Assembly (NCBI GenBank): GCA_028287235.1
Contig: JAQBQB010000030.1
Coordinates: forward strand, 372,001-436,000
Direction: 5' to 3'
DNA: 64,000 nt
From: Gemmatimonadota bacterium
GTDB lineage: Bacteria > Gemmatimonadota > Gemmatimonadetes > Gemmatimonadales > Gemmatimonadaceae
Shown: one piece after another, positions 51,291 through 59,538 of the stretch
How the letters are laid out: every line of letters begins with the position of its first letter
Numbering within the stretch: position 1 is the stretch's first letter
Notes under the pieces: model-generated
The model's database searches: none
The model's input: only the letters and a program-made list of their open reading frames with translations
What the model was told of the DNA's origin: nothing
Made by a program: the position numbers and the translations under genes

Positions 51291-51659
51291 TCACGTCGCG
51301 GTCGGCTGCTGGTAGAGACCGATGATGTTTCCCGCGGGGTCGCGAAACCTCGCCGTGATCTCCGGCGCATCGGCACCGATGGGCTGCACGAGCTCACCGC
51401 CGTGCGCAACGACCGCATCCACCGTCGCTGCCGCGTCGTCGACCATGATGTACACGAGCAGGCCGGGCGCCGACGCCGGCCGCCCGGTCACCCATGCGCC
51501 GCTCACTTGGCCGACCGCATCGTCGAAGGCTGTGCGTCCGTCGCCACGCGTACGAATCTGCCAGTTGAACACCTTGGCATAAAAGTCCGCCGAGCGTGCG
51601 ATGTCGACGGCGGGCAGCTCGATGTAACAGATCTTTCCGTTCGCGTAGGTCGGCGGCAT
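51291..51659 (-). CDS. VOC-superfamily (glyoxalase/bleomycin-resistance) protein
   Basis: A 122-residue protein of the vicinal-oxygen-chelate fold: ICYIELPAVDIARSADFYAK opening and FRDPAGNIIGLYQQ end. Metal ligands cannot all be fixed. It is the last of four leftward VOC genes in a row, so a local duplication history is likely. Substrate unknown. Confidence 0.82.
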   Translation of the reverse strand: MPPTYANGKICYIELPAVDIARSADFYAKVFNWQIRTRGDGRTAFDDAVGQVSGAWVTGRPASAPGLLVYIMVDDAAATVDAVVAHGGELVQPIGADAPEITARFRDPAGNIIGLYQQPTAT

Positions 51660-51683
51660 TGACGTTCCTTGTGGTGAACGGGG

Positions 51684-52097
51684 TCAGGATTTCTTCGGCA
51701 GCTCGCAGTTGAACATCCAGTTGACGCCGAACTTGTCACTGATCATTCCGAAGCGCGCGCCCCAGAACTGATCTTCAAGGGGCATCACGACTGTACCGCC
51801 TTCGGTGAACGCCGCGAAGACCTTCTCGATCTCGTCGACGCTGTCGCAGTCGCAATTCACCCAGATGTTGTCGCCCGGAGTCCAGGTTTTGCCCGGCGGC
51901 GTGTCCGACGCCATCAGCACGGCGGAGCCCTTCGTGAGCCGGGCGTGCATCACGCGGTTCTCCGCGCCCGGCGGCGTAGGGGCCTTGACGTCGGCGAACG
52001 TCTGGATGTCGAGCTCACCGCCGGTGCACTTCTGGTAGAACTTCATCGCCTCGGCGGTGTTGCCGTCGAAGTTGAGGTAGGGCAGGAAGGCCTTCAT
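51684..52097 (-). CDS. VOC-superfamily protein, PhnB-like
   Basis: A 137-residue protein with KAFLPYLNFDGNTAEAMKFY and MPLEDQFWGARFGMISDKFG, hallmarks of the PhnB-like VOC group; the end GVNWMFNCELPKK is also typical. It is the second-last of four consecutive VOC genes, 24 nt before the next. Substrate unknown. Confidence 0.88.
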   Translation of the reverse strand: MKAFLPYLNFDGNTAEAMKFYQKCTGGELDIQTFADVKAPTPPGAENRVMHARLTKGSAVLMASDTPPGKTWTPGDNIWVNCDCDSVDEIEKVFAAFTEGGTVVMPLEDQFWGARFGMISDKFGVNWMFNCELPKKS

Positions 52098-52142
52098 GCG
52101 TCGGTCCCCGAGTGGAATGAGTGCGCGCGAATTGGGCGGGTT

Positions 52143-52523
52143 TCAGATCTCTGTGACCGATAGAATATTCCCGTCGGGGTCTTTGAACCAGGCCACCTTC
52201 GCGCCGGCAGGCGAGGTCCACGCGCCGGCCGGACTCTGTTGCATGCCCGGGAATCGCTCGAACGCGACGCCCTTGCTACCGAGCTCGCGCACCGCCGCCT
52301 CGGCGCTGGGCACGCGCCAGCCGAGAATGGTGAACGGCGCCGGGATGAAGTCCTCGACGGTCGATACGTTCGCGATGCGCACCGTCACGCCGTTCGCGCT
52401 GAACACGAGCGCGAACGGATCGTCGCTGATGAATGCGAGTCCCAGGGTGCGTTCATAGAAGGCGCGTGCCCGCGCCGGGTCGCGCGTTGGAACGAAGGCC
52501 ACGACGTCTGCGCTTCCAAGCAT
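52143..52523 (-). CDS. VOC-superfamily protein
   Basis: A 126-residue protein: VVAFVPTRDPARARAFYERT opening and WFKDPDGNILSVTE end are VOC motifs. The first-domain and last-strand positions are present. It lies between two other VOC genes. Substrate unknown. Confidence 0.85.
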   Translation of the reverse strand: MLGSADVVAFVPTRDPARARAFYERTLGLAFISDDPFALVFSANGVTVRIANVSTVEDFIPAPFTILGWRVPSAEAAVRELGSKGVAFERFPGMQQSPAGAWTSPAGAKVAWFKDPDGNILSVTEI

Positions 52524-52627
52524 GGTCGCCTCCCAGATGGACGTAGGGGTTAGTCGGCCACAATCATTGGTCGGCGCCTGGGCGTGTCAATTGGCGCGTT
52601 CGATCTCCGCCGCGGACGGCCCTCCCA

Positions 52628-53035
52628 TTACGCCTGCGCGCGTTGCAGCTGCACCACGAGGAGCTCATTGCCATACAGATCGGCGATGTGCGAGAACGTG
52701 GCGCCGCCGGCCGTTTCCGGATCGCGCCGAATGGTCACGCCGTTGGCGCGCAGCCGCGCCGTGGTCGCGCCGCAGTCGGACGTGTAGAGCACCAGAAAAG
52801 GGTGAACGCCCGCCTGCCGCCCGATCAACGCGTCGTCGGCCGCATCGGCCCGCATCAGCCACAACCCCACGGGAGGTTCACCGGTCTGCGGCTCGAGGCC
52901 GATGTGGAGATAGCGTTGGCCGTTCGCGAGCGTTTCGTCGTGCAGCGCGCGAAAGCCGAGTTGGTCGCGATAGAATGCGAATGCTGCATCATAGTCGCGA
53001 ACGAGGAGGGTGGTGCGGCCGAGGGACGTGAGCAT
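52628..53035 (-). CDS. VOC-superfamily protein
   Basis: A 135-residue protein: LGRTTLLVRDYDAAFAFYRD opening and FSHIADLYGNELLVVQLQ end are VOC motifs. ATG 53035 was chosen because the domain begins there; the frame back to 53155 adds a non-conserved Arg/Gly tail. First of the four leftward VOC genes. Confidence 0.85.
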   Translation of the reverse strand: MLTSLGRTTLLVRDYDAAFAFYRDQLGFRALHDETLANGQRYLHIGLEPQTGEPPVGLWLMRADAADDALIGRQAGVHPFLVLYTSDCGATTARLRANGVTIRRDPETAGGATFSHIADLYGNELLVVQLQRAQA

Positions 53036-53120
53036 GTCGCGGTTGTGGGAGAAAGGGCGTGGAGAAAATGCGCGACGCCCACATGGAATGTCGGTGACAC
53101 GGCGACGATCAGCCGGGGAT

Positions 53121-53348
53121 TCATCGCACCTTCCGAGCATACCGATCTCGCACATACTTACTGATGTAGGTGCTCAACCCCCGGCCGGCTTCGGCCAGCT
53201 CCTTCATGCGCTGGACGTGATCCGCGCCCGGCTGCGTGTCGTCGTACACGTAGGTGTCGCCGTCACGGAATTGCACGGTGATGGAGTCGGGGCCGCTCTC
53301 GTAGGATGCGACGCCCGAGTTGCCATTGAGATTCTGGTATGGCTGCAC
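53121..53348 (-). CDS. KTSC-like small protein
   Basis: A 75-residue protein with GVASYESGPDSITVQFRDGD and AEAGRGLSTYISKYVRDRYA, similar to the KTSC domain found as a stand-alone module in bacteria. GTG 53348 starts just before the conserved part; an ATG at 53465 would add a Lys/Arg-rich tail. Function unknown. Confidence 0.55.
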   Translation of the reverse strand: MQPYQNLNGNSGVASYESGPDSITVQFRDGDTYVYDDTQPGADHVQRMKELAEAGRGLSTYISKYVRDRYARKVR

Positions 53349-53479
53349 GCTGCTGCTCGAGGGCTCTGTCTGTGCTCGATCAATGTCGAGTCGATGGTCA
53401 AATGCGCAATAGGCGCGGCCAAGCTCGATCGCGGTTCCCTTGCCGCGCTCGCCCCTTTTCTTCAAGAAGGACGGTGCCT

Positions 53480-53620
53480 ATGTCCGAGCCGACTCCTGGA
53501 GGTGGCGCCGACCCGAAGTTCCGCGACAGCAAGCACGACAGCGACGCGATAGGCTGGGCCGAGCATGGGGCCGACTCGAGGTGGTACGGCTGCTACGAGC
53601 ACGCCGCGAGATCTGGGTGA
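53480..53620 (+). CDS. Very small hydrophilic protein
   Basis: A 46-residue acidic protein (MSEPTPGGGADPKF, then a Trp- and Tyr-containing end). AAGGA lies about 8 nt before the ATG. It is divergent from the KTSC-like gene. The coding call rests only on the ribosome site and codon pattern. Confidence 0.4.
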   Translation: MSEPTPGGGADPKFRDSKHDSDAIGWAEHGADSRWYGCYEHAARSG

Positions 53621-53670
53621 TAGCTTGTTCTCATGGGTGCTTGGAGATTGGCGACGGGAAAGAGGCGAGC

Positions 53671-53943
53671 ATGTCACGTGCATTTCTGAGAGACGACGCG
53701 GAAGGGGAGATGCCCCGCCGCAACTACGCCCTTCCCGAACGCGACGATCCGGAGTTCGAGCCGGCCGCCGCGCGCGCACTGCTCGACGCGGCGCGCGTCA
53801 ACGAAACCCAGCTCGCCGAGCGTGCCACCGGCTTCTACTGGGGCGAGCCGCGTCTCCGTCCGCACGTGGAGAAGATTCTGATCGAGGCCGAGCGCACGAA
53901 GGACGATCGACTGGAGCAGCTGGCCAGGCGGTTCCTCCGCTGA
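53671..53943 (+). CDS. Small protein of unknown function
   Basis: A 90-residue charged, mainly helical protein (ARALLDAARVNETQLAERAT; VEKILIEAERTKDDRLEQLA). GAGG precedes ATG 53671. It converges on the amidohydrolase gene. No family recognised. Confidence 0.5.
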   Translation: MSRAFLRDDAEGEMPRRNYALPERDDPEFEPAAARALLDAARVNETQLAERATGFYWGEPRLRPHVEKILIEAERTKDDRLEQLARRFLR

Positions 53944-53976
53944 GGATGAAGGAGCCGCGGCACATCGGCGCGGCGT

Positions 53977-55698
53977 TTACGCCTGATAGACCGTCGACCC
54001 ACCAGCCACCGTGCGTACGATCTGGATGTCCTTGATCTTGTCCGGACTCACGGCGTGCGGGTCGTCGGCCAGCAGAACGAAGTCCGCCAGCTTCCCTTCG
54101 GTGATCGACCCTTTGAGCGACTCTTCGCGCGAGGCGTACGCGCCGTTGAGCGTGTTGACCTTGATCGCCTCGTCGACGCTGATCCGCTGGTTCGCGCCCC
54201 ACGTTTTGCCGTCCCATCCGGTGCGCGTCACCATGCCCTGAATGCCCATCAGCGGCGCGAACGGCCCGGGTGAGAAGTCCGACCCGGCGGCCGCGGGAAC
54301 GCCGGCGTCGAGCAACGTGCGGTACGCCATGCACCGCTTCATCATCTCCTCGCCGTAGAACACGAACTTGTCGCTGTTGTAGTACGCGTAGGTCGTGAAC
54401 ATCGCGGGAACGGCGCCCGCCGCCTTGATGCGACGCACGAGGTCATCGTTGATCAGCGTGCAGTGCGTGATCTTGGGCCGTGAGTCGGCGCGCGGAAAGA
54501 GTCGTTGCGCGCGCTCGAATGCCGTGAGATACATGTCGATGGCGACGTCGCCGTTCGCGTGGCAGTTCACCTGGATTCCCGCGCGGTGCACGCGCTCGAC
54601 CCAGGCGTCGAGATCGTCCTGTGTCTCGGTGACGTTGCCCTGATAGGCCGGCTGCACGCCCGGGTAGGGCGTGCTGAGCGCCATCGTGCGCTCGGAGAAC
54701 GATCCGTCGACGGTGTGCTCGGATGTCGCGCCCAGCTTGATCCACTCGTCGCCGAAGCCGGTCATGATGCCGCTCGCGATCATCGAGTCGAGCGCCCTGC
54801 CGCTGGCCTCGTAGCTCACGCGGTGCAACAGGCCGCCGCTCGCGCGGACCTGCTGGAGCGCCGACAGGTCGCCGCCCTCGTGATGCACGCTCGTGAGACC
54901 ATAACGAACGAATTGTTTCGAGATGTGTGAGATCCCGTCGCGATCGCGCTGCGCCAACTGCTCGGCCGTATATGTCGAGCGTTGTCCCACCCGGCTCACG
55001 GCGTTGCGCGCCCGATCGGTCACCCGGCCCGTGAGGTCGCCCGACGCGTCGCGATCGAACGTACCGCCCGGAGGATTCGGCGTGTCCCGCGTGATACCCG
55101 CGAGCTCGAGCGCTTTGCTGTTGTAGAACGACGTGTGGCCGCCGCGGTGCTGCACCGCGACCGGATGTTCGGTCGACACCAGGTCGAGGTCGTGGCGGTT
55201 GAGGGCACGCTTGTCCTTGAGCTTCGTATCGTCGAAGAAATATCCCTCGACCCAGGTGCCCGCGGGCGTCGCGCGCGCTTTGGCGCGGAGCTTGTCGACG
55301 ATGCTGCCGATCGTGACGAATTCCACCTCGAAAGGATTCCCGACCAGCACGTCGTAGAGCAGGGTCGTTCCGCCCGCGTGGTTGTGGCAGTCGATGAAGC
55401 CCGGCACGATCGTCATCTGCTTCGCGTCGAATGTCTGCGTGCGTTTGCCGGCGAGCGCTTTGATGTCCGCCGTACGCCCAACGGCCACGAACCGCCCACC
55501 GCTCACGGCGAACGCCTCGGCGCGCGGCACGGCTGGGTCAACGGTGTAGACCTTGGCGTTGAACACCACGAGATCAGGATCCGCAGCTCGCGCGCCGCGC
55601 GCGGTGCGTTCGTCGCGCAGCCACGGCGGTGCGAGCAACCCGGCGACGCCCGCGGCGCCGAAGCCCATGAACTCCCTGCGGCTATGACGATCGTTCAT
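53977..55698 (-). CDS. Tat-exported amidohydrolase (YtcJ-like)
   Basis: A 573-residue amidohydrolase of the YtcJ group. A twin-arginine signal, HSRREFMGFGAAGVAG, is at the start. The metal motif DCHNHAGG and later VNCHANGDVAID, THCTLINDD and AAGSDFSPG are those of the amidohydrolase-3 TIM barrel. It hydrolyses an amide or ring C-N bond; substrate unknown. Tat export fits a metal cofactor loaded in the cytoplasm. Confidence 0.9.
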   Translation of the reverse strand: MNDRHSRREFMGFGAAGVAGLLAPPWLRDERTARGARAADPDLVVFNAKVYTVDPAVPRAEAFAVSGGRFVAVGRTADIKALAGKRTQTFDAKQMTIVPGFIDCHNHAGGTTLLYDVLVGNPFEVEFVTIGSIVDKLRAKARATPAGTWVEGYFFDDTKLKDKRALNRHDLDLVSTEHPVAVQHRGGHTSFYNSKALELAGITRDTPNPPGGTFDRDASGDLTGRVTDRARNAVSRVGQRSTYTAEQLAQRDRDGISHISKQFVRYGLTSVHHEGGDLSALQQVRASGGLLHRVSYEASGRALDSMIASGIMTGFGDEWIKLGATSEHTVDGSFSERTMALSTPYPGVQPAYQGNVTETQDDLDAWVERVHRAGIQVNCHANGDVAIDMYLTAFERAQRLFPRADSRPKITHCTLINDDLVRRIKAAGAVPAMFTTYAYYNSDKFVFYGEEMMKRCMAYRTLLDAGVPAAAGSDFSPGPFAPLMGIQGMVTRTGWDGKTWGANQRISVDEAIKVNTLNGAYASREESLKGSITEGKLADFVLLADDPHAVSPDKIKDIQIVRTVAGGSTVYQA

Positions 55699-55833
55699 GA
55701 TTCTCTCCTGAAGTTTTCACTGGCGGACGAGTGGACCTGTCTGTCAGGCGCGCATGCCGCGCACCAGCCACCCGCGCGGGGCCGGACCCTGTCCGCCGAC
55801 GGTGGTGAGCCGTTGCTCGGCGTCACCGGTCCA

Positions 55834-56358
55834 TCAGCGGTCCATCACGGGCAGATACGCGCGCCACGGGCCGACGGCCTCGCGATACTGTTTCGCCATC
55901 ACGCGAGCGATCTGCGCGAGGTGTCCGAGATCGTGTGCGACCCACGTGGCCAGCAGCTGCCGCAGCGTAACCGCCCCGAATTCCGGGTGCTCACCCGTGA
56001 GCGCGAGCTGAGCCTCAGTCAGGCGCCACGCGGCGAGCGTAGCCAGGCTCTCTGTGCGCAACCGGGCAAATTCGTCGAGCAGCTCGACGAGCGTTCTTCC
56101 CTGGCTCTCGTGGAATTGGGCAAAGCGGTCGAAGGGCGTAAAGCGCCGGGTCGTTCCTTGCGCGACGATGATCTGCGCACGCGCGATCCAATCGGTGCGC
56201 TCGCCGTGGATGAGATGCCCGACGATGGCGTAGGGGCTCCACGTCTCCGGCCCCTCCGTGGCGTCGGTCCACGCGGGGTCGAGCGTGCCCAGCATCGCGC
56301 GTAGCACCTGCGGCGTGCGTTCGAGGACTGCGACGCCACGTTCGAGATCAAACTCCAT
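55834..56358 (-). CDS. DinB-family protein
   Basis: A 174-residue DinB bundle: WSPYAIVGHLIHGERTDWIA and LATWVAHDLGHLAQIARVMA with the conserved His residues. ATG 56358 was chosen because the family starts near MEFDLERGVAVLERT. Its start is 31 nt from hairpin element A. Confidence 0.85.
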   Translation of the reverse strand: MEFDLERGVAVLERTPQVLRAMLGTLDPAWTDATEGPETWSPYAIVGHLIHGERTDWIARAQIIVAQGTTRRFTPFDRFAQFHESQGRTLVELLDEFARLRTESLATLAAWRLTEAQLALTGEHPEFGAVTLRQLLATWVAHDLGHLAQIARVMAKQYREAVGPWRAYLPVMDR

Positions 56359-56389
56359 CAACCGTTCCGGAAACGAAGTGATGACAGCT

Positions 56390-56462
56390 GCCGAATGCTC
56401 GAGTGCGGCGGCACGCGGGCGAAATAGGAAGCACCCGCGACACAGGCGCAACTCCTTCGGGC
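56390..56462. repeat. AATGC-type intergenic hairpin A (attC-like)
   Basis: On this strand GCCGAATGC, then TCGAGTGCGGCGG, a central stem CGCGGG-N14-CCCGCG, and GGCGCAACTC-CTTCGGGC. The outer arms GCCGAA/TTCGGGC and inner arms GAGT(T)GCG/CGCAACTC are complementary, with an extra base in one arm, as in attC sites. It fills the gap between the DUF1801 stop (2 nt away) and the DinB gene. Length 73 bp. AATGCTCGAGT and CAGGCGC recur in element B at 63865. Confidence 0.55.
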
Positions 56463-56464
56463 AA

Positions 56465-56929
56465 TCACTCCTGAGCCGAGTGACTCCTGCGCGGCCGTTG
56501 CTTCGCCGACACTGAGCGGATCAACAGTGTGCCTCGTCCGCTCGCCTGAAACGGTGTCTTCGCGCCGGCCACTGCCGCAGTGAGGAGTGTGTCGACCTCG
56601 GGACGCTGGAGAACGGCCGCCGACTCGATGCGAATGAACCGCGTCTGCTTGCCGGAGCCGAGCAGGATCTTCTTCGGATCGGCGAGACGCGCGCCGTGAA
56701 TGAAGCAGAGCCCCACGCCGCTCGCACCAGCGGCGATGGAGACGATGGCGTCCGACGGGCGCTCGGTCGGCGAGTAGCCGATGACGAAAAAATTGTAGTT
56801 GTCGTACGCCAGCTCGATCGCCGTCGGGAAGCGGGTGCGCAGCGCTTTGCGCACGGCCCGGATGATCGTTCGGTGCGCCGGGTCGAACTTGTCGACGAAG
56901 CTCTTGAGCTGCGTTTCCGCGTCTGTCAT
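56465..56929 (-). CDS. DUF1801-family protein
   Basis: A 154-residue protein of the DUF1801/YdhG type: TRFPTAIELAYDNYNFFVIG, VGLCFIHGARLADPKKILLG and KQTRFIRIESAAVL match the family, which has an iron-chaperone-like fold. Function unknown. It is followed by element A and DinB on the same strand. Confidence 0.85.
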   Translation of the reverse strand: MTDAETQLKSFVDKFDPAHRTIIRAVRKALRTRFPTAIELAYDNYNFFVIGYSPTERPSDAIVSIAAGASGVGLCFIHGARLADPKKILLGSGKQTRFIRIESAAVLQRPEVDTLLTAAVAGAKTPFQASGRGTLLIRSVSAKQRPRRSHSAQE

Positions 56930-57007
56930 GACCCGTCGCTACCGCAGACCCGCGGGCACGGACACCGCTGCCTGCGACACGTCGAGAAATTGCACGTTCG
57001 TCGACGA

Positions 57008-57038
57008 CACGGCCGCGGACTCTGATACTCTGGCCGTG
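57008..57038. other. Hairpin in the gap between trmL and DUF1801 genes
   Basis: CACGGCC and GGCCGTG are perfectly inverted with 17 nt between. It lies in the 180-nt gap 56930-57109, where I see no gene. It has no AATGC start or U-tract, so neither an attC-like element nor a clear terminator. Confidence 0.4.
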
Positions 57039-57109
57039 CTGCTCGAGCTCGCGATGTCATCGCTTCCTCACGGTCGGCCATCTTCTGTTCCATTCCTCCC
57101 ATCACTGCA

Positions 57110-57601
57110 CTACGCTTGCGGCCGTACCGGGTTTTGTCCAGCTCGGCGTTGCCGAAGCACCTCGTAGACCGCGATGGCCACGCTCGTCGACAGGTTGAGC
57201 GACCGCACCAGCGGCGACGCGATCGGCATCGCCACAAACCGATCGCTGTATCGCGCATGAAGCTCCGCCGGCAGGCCGCCGGTCTCTCGGCCGAAGATGA
57301 GCACGGCGTCGTCCGAAGCACCGAGCGGCGCGTCCCACAGGAGCCGTGTCGACTTGGTCGAGAAGAAGTACGGCTCGCCGAGGGCCGGCAGCTCGCGCTC
57401 GAACGCATCCCAGGTCGGCCACACGCGCAAGTCGACGTGCTCCCAGTAGTCGAGGCCCGCGCGTTTGACTTCGCGTTCGTCGAGCGAGAACCCCAGGGGC
57501 TCGATGAGATGCAGGGTGGCGCCGACGGCGAGGCAGGTTCGGCCGGCGTTGCCGGTGTTCCAGTGAATTTCGGGATGTACGAGTACGACGTGCAATGCCA
57601 A
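57110..57601 (-). CDS. trmL: tRNA (cytidine(34)-2'-O)-methyltransferase, TTG start
   Basis: A 163-residue SPOUT methyltransferase: VVLVHPEIHWNTGNAGRTC, LIFGRETGGLPAEL and IASPLVRSLNLSTSVAIAVY are TrmL landmarks of the knotted SAM site. It methylates the wobble base of tRNA-Leu. The family's first residues coincide with a TTG at 57601, with GAGAG about 10 nt upstream; a TTG at 57658 would place part of element C in the protein. Confidence 0.88.
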   Translation of the reverse strand: MALHVVLVHPEIHWNTGNAGRTCLAVGATLHLIEPLGFSLDEREVKRAGLDYWEHVDLRVWPTWDAFERELPALGEPYFFSTKSTRLLWDAPLGASDDAVLIFGRETGGLPAELHARYSDRFVAMPIASPLVRSLNLSTSVAIAVYEVLRQRRAGQNPVRPQA

Positions 57602-57614
57602 TGTCAGTTGCTCT

Positions 57615-57710
57615 CGGAATGCGTGTTGGTCGGCGTTCGGCGGCGGATGGTATGCCAACTCTTGCGAGCGGGCGACCCGATCCAGGCGTGCGACAGCCTC
57701 AACGACTCCG
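57615..57710. repeat. AATGC-type intergenic hairpin C (attC-like)
   Basis: CGGAATGCGTGTTGGTCGGC at 57615-57634 faces a right arm GCCTCAACGACTCCG at the other end; outer CGGA/TCCG and inner GTTG/CAAC and GGC/GCC pair. The right arm overlaps the stop of the DUF1801 gene at 57699, the left end is 13 nt from the TrmL start. CTCAAC is a typical attC inner-arm word. Confidence 0.45.
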
Positions 57711-58145
57711 CGCTGCCTCGGCGGCTTCGATCCTGCGCTCGACCGAGACCGATCCCACGATGTCGCCGATCACATCGAGCGGAAGATCCTCGAGCGCATT
57801 GAAGCGCAGGCAACTCTTGCCCATGTCGAGCTTCTTGCCGATGGCCTTGTATGCCGCGGCGAGCCTGCCCATCAGCACCTTGTCGCCCGACAGACACGTG
57901 ATGTACAGCGCGTAATTGTTCTTCTGTGCCGCGAGCGCAAGGTACATCAAGGGCTGCTTGTTGTACGTGTCCGGATACCGGCTGAGCGGAATCTCGTACG
58001 AGAGCATGCCCCAGTTCATCGTTTCTACATATCCCTTGGGCAGGTGCTTTCTCACCACCGCGCGGACGGCGGCAATTACCTTGCGCCGCTCGGGCGGAAG
58101 ACTCGCGAGATATGCGGCAGGCGTCGTTTCCTTGCTCGAGACCAT
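57699..58145 (-). CDS. DUF1801-family protein
   Basis: A 148-residue DUF1801 protein: GYVETMNWGMLSYEIPLSRY and QPLMYLALAAQKNNYALYIT, then GKSCLRFNALEDLPLDVIGD. Iron-chaperone-like fold, function unknown. It is followed by hairpin C and TrmL on the same strand. Second of three DUF1801 genes here. Confidence 0.88.
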   Translation of the reverse strand: MVSSKETTPAAYLASLPPERRKVIAAVRAVVRKHLPKGYVETMNWGMLSYEIPLSRYPDTYNKQPLMYLALAAQKNNYALYITCLSGDKVLMGRLAAAYKAIGKKLDMGKSCLRFNALEDLPLDVIGDIVGSVSVERRIEAAEAARSR

Positions 58146-58165
58146 GGCGTGGTCCTCCGGTGTCG

Positions 58166-58684
58166 TCAGACGGGCTCAGGACGCCGCGCCTGCTCGGCGC
58201 GTTTCAACGAATCGACGAGCTGGTGTACCCGAGCTTTGATGGCGTTGCGGCCCTTGGCGTAATTCTGCGTCACCGAGGGCAAGCTGTCCCATTGCGTTCG
58301 CGGTACGCGCGCCGCGGCGGTGGCGTTGGACGGCACATCGAACGACACCACGTACGATGCGGCGGCGAGGTCCTGCGCGCCGAGCAGCTGCGGACGCCAC
58401 GAGCCGAGGGCGATGTGATCGAGCGCGAGGCCGCTGAGCATCCAGGGAGGAACGGCCGTGTCGGGACGCGTGCCGCGCGAGACCGCCTGCACGTTGAGGC
58501 CAACCTCCTGCGCATACTCCTCGAACAGGACTTTCGCCAACAAACTCTTCACGGTGCCGTGCTCGCATACGAACAGCACCGTCTTCCTGGCGGGCGGGGC
58601 GGCGCGTTGGCCGGAAACGCGCGTCGGAAAGGCGGCACATCCCAGCAGCGTGAGGACGCCACAACACAGCCGGACCGTTCCCAT
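58166..58684 (-). CDS. Exported LMW-PTP/ArsC-like protein with altered active site
   Basis: A 172-residue protein with signal peptide (ends near RVSGQ). The P-loop reads VLFVCEHGTVKSLLA, where the low-molecular-weight phosphatase/arsenate reductase fold usually has C-x5-R; here Lys stands at the Arg position. The later Asp-Pro region is not clear. It may be a substrate-binding or degenerate member. It follows DUF1801 upstream by 20 nt downstream of its stop and is preceded by element F. Confidence 0.65.
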   Translation of the reverse strand: MGTVRLCCGVLTLLGCAAFPTRVSGQRAAPPARKTVLFVCEHGTVKSLLAKVLFEEYAQEVGLNVQAVSRGTRPDTAVPPWMLSGLALDHIALGSWRPQLLGAQDLAAASYVVSFDVPSNATAAARVPRTQWDSLPSVTQNYAKGRNAIKARVHQLVDSLKRAEQARRPEPV

Positions 58685-58731
58685 GATGTCGTCCTCGCGC
58701 CAGGGAGACTACCGTCAATCGATCTGCTCGC

Positions 58732-58815
58732 GACAATATCGAGCAAATGCTTCTCGGGCAAGCCTCCCAACGGCGTCAGTGCCTGCTTCGCCAAGTTGCG
58801 CGTACGCGTATTGTC
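58732..58815. repeat. AATGC-type intergenic hairpin F (attC-like)
   Basis: Outer arms GACAATA (58732) and TATTGTC (58809) are perfectly inverted. Inside the left arm GCAAATGCTTCTCGGGC resembles the other AATGC elements. It sits between the DinB stop (5 nt away) and the LMW-PTP-like gene (47 nt away). The inner arms pair less well than in A. Confidence 0.4.
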
Positions 58816-58820
58816 ATGTT

Positions 58821-59432
58821 CTACGGTTTCTTCAGCTGCCATTGCCACAGCCCAATAATTACTTCTCTGGGCACAGGCGAGCCTAGCTGACGTGCGGCAA
58901 GAACCAGCTGGCCACGATGGTGTGCCTCGTGCGCGACGAAGTAGCTCAACACGTGGCCCACATCCAACGGCAGGTTCCGCCACACGTAGGCCGCGGTTGG
59001 CGGCACCTGACCGCCCTGTCGTACGCCGAGGCGGATGAGTGATTCCATGCTCTTGTCGCTCTGACGAAGAGCTCCCAGGAGCGATCGTCGGGTGACCGTG
59101 CGCAGATTCACGAGAGGCGGCCGAGGAATGCCCCACGGAACTCCGAGCGTCTTGATCCATCGGCTTCGCGCATTGTGTAGATGGGCCGCGAGCATCCGAA
59201 TGGTCCGTCGTGGCATGCCTGGAATTGACTGCGTCCAAATCGCGGCGGGAAGATTCGCGACGAGCTCCCTCGTCACGCGACAGTTGGTGCGCCAGGGCGT
59301 GATGAAGAGTTGTTCGGGCGTCGCGGGCGCAGCGGTCGGTCGTGGTGTGCGCATGGCGTTGGATTGGCCGATGGTGATTGTTGGGTCGGCGGCGGAATGA
59401 GAAAGAGCAGGAGCGGATGCATCACCGGTCAT
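58821..59432 (-). CDS. DinB-family protein
   Basis: A DinB bundle with IRMLAAHLHNARSRWIKTLG and VLSYFVAHEAHHRGQLVLAA, carrying the conserved His positions. ATG 59432 gives 203 residues with a non-conserved Ser/Ala/Thr-rich tail; ATG 59354 would give 177 and starts nearer the domain. No clear ribosome site decides. Followed by element F. Confidence 0.75.
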   Translation of the reverse strand: MTGDASAPALSHSAADPTITIGQSNAMRTPRPTAAPATPEQLFITPWRTNCRVTRELVANLPAAIWTQSIPGMPRRTIRMLAAHLHNARSRWIKTLGVPWGIPRPPLVNLRTVTRRSLLGALRQSDKSMESLIRLGVRQGGQVPPTAAYVWRNLPLDVGHVLSYFVAHEAHHRGQLVLAARQLGSPVPREVIIGLWQWQLKKP

Positions 59433-59538
59433 AGTAAGTTCGTGTTGCCGGCGAACTCCCGAGAATTCGACAAACGCCTTGTACGCGTCAGCGTGGACGC
59501 GTACTACTTTGTCCAACCAGTTGAGCGCAGACAATCAC

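Noticed and set aside
52524-52627. Possible AATGC-type hairpin between two VOC genes (AATCATTGGTCGGCGCC)
   Set aside because: Lacks AATGC and the arms do not pair at the ends; only the GGTCGGCG word is similar.
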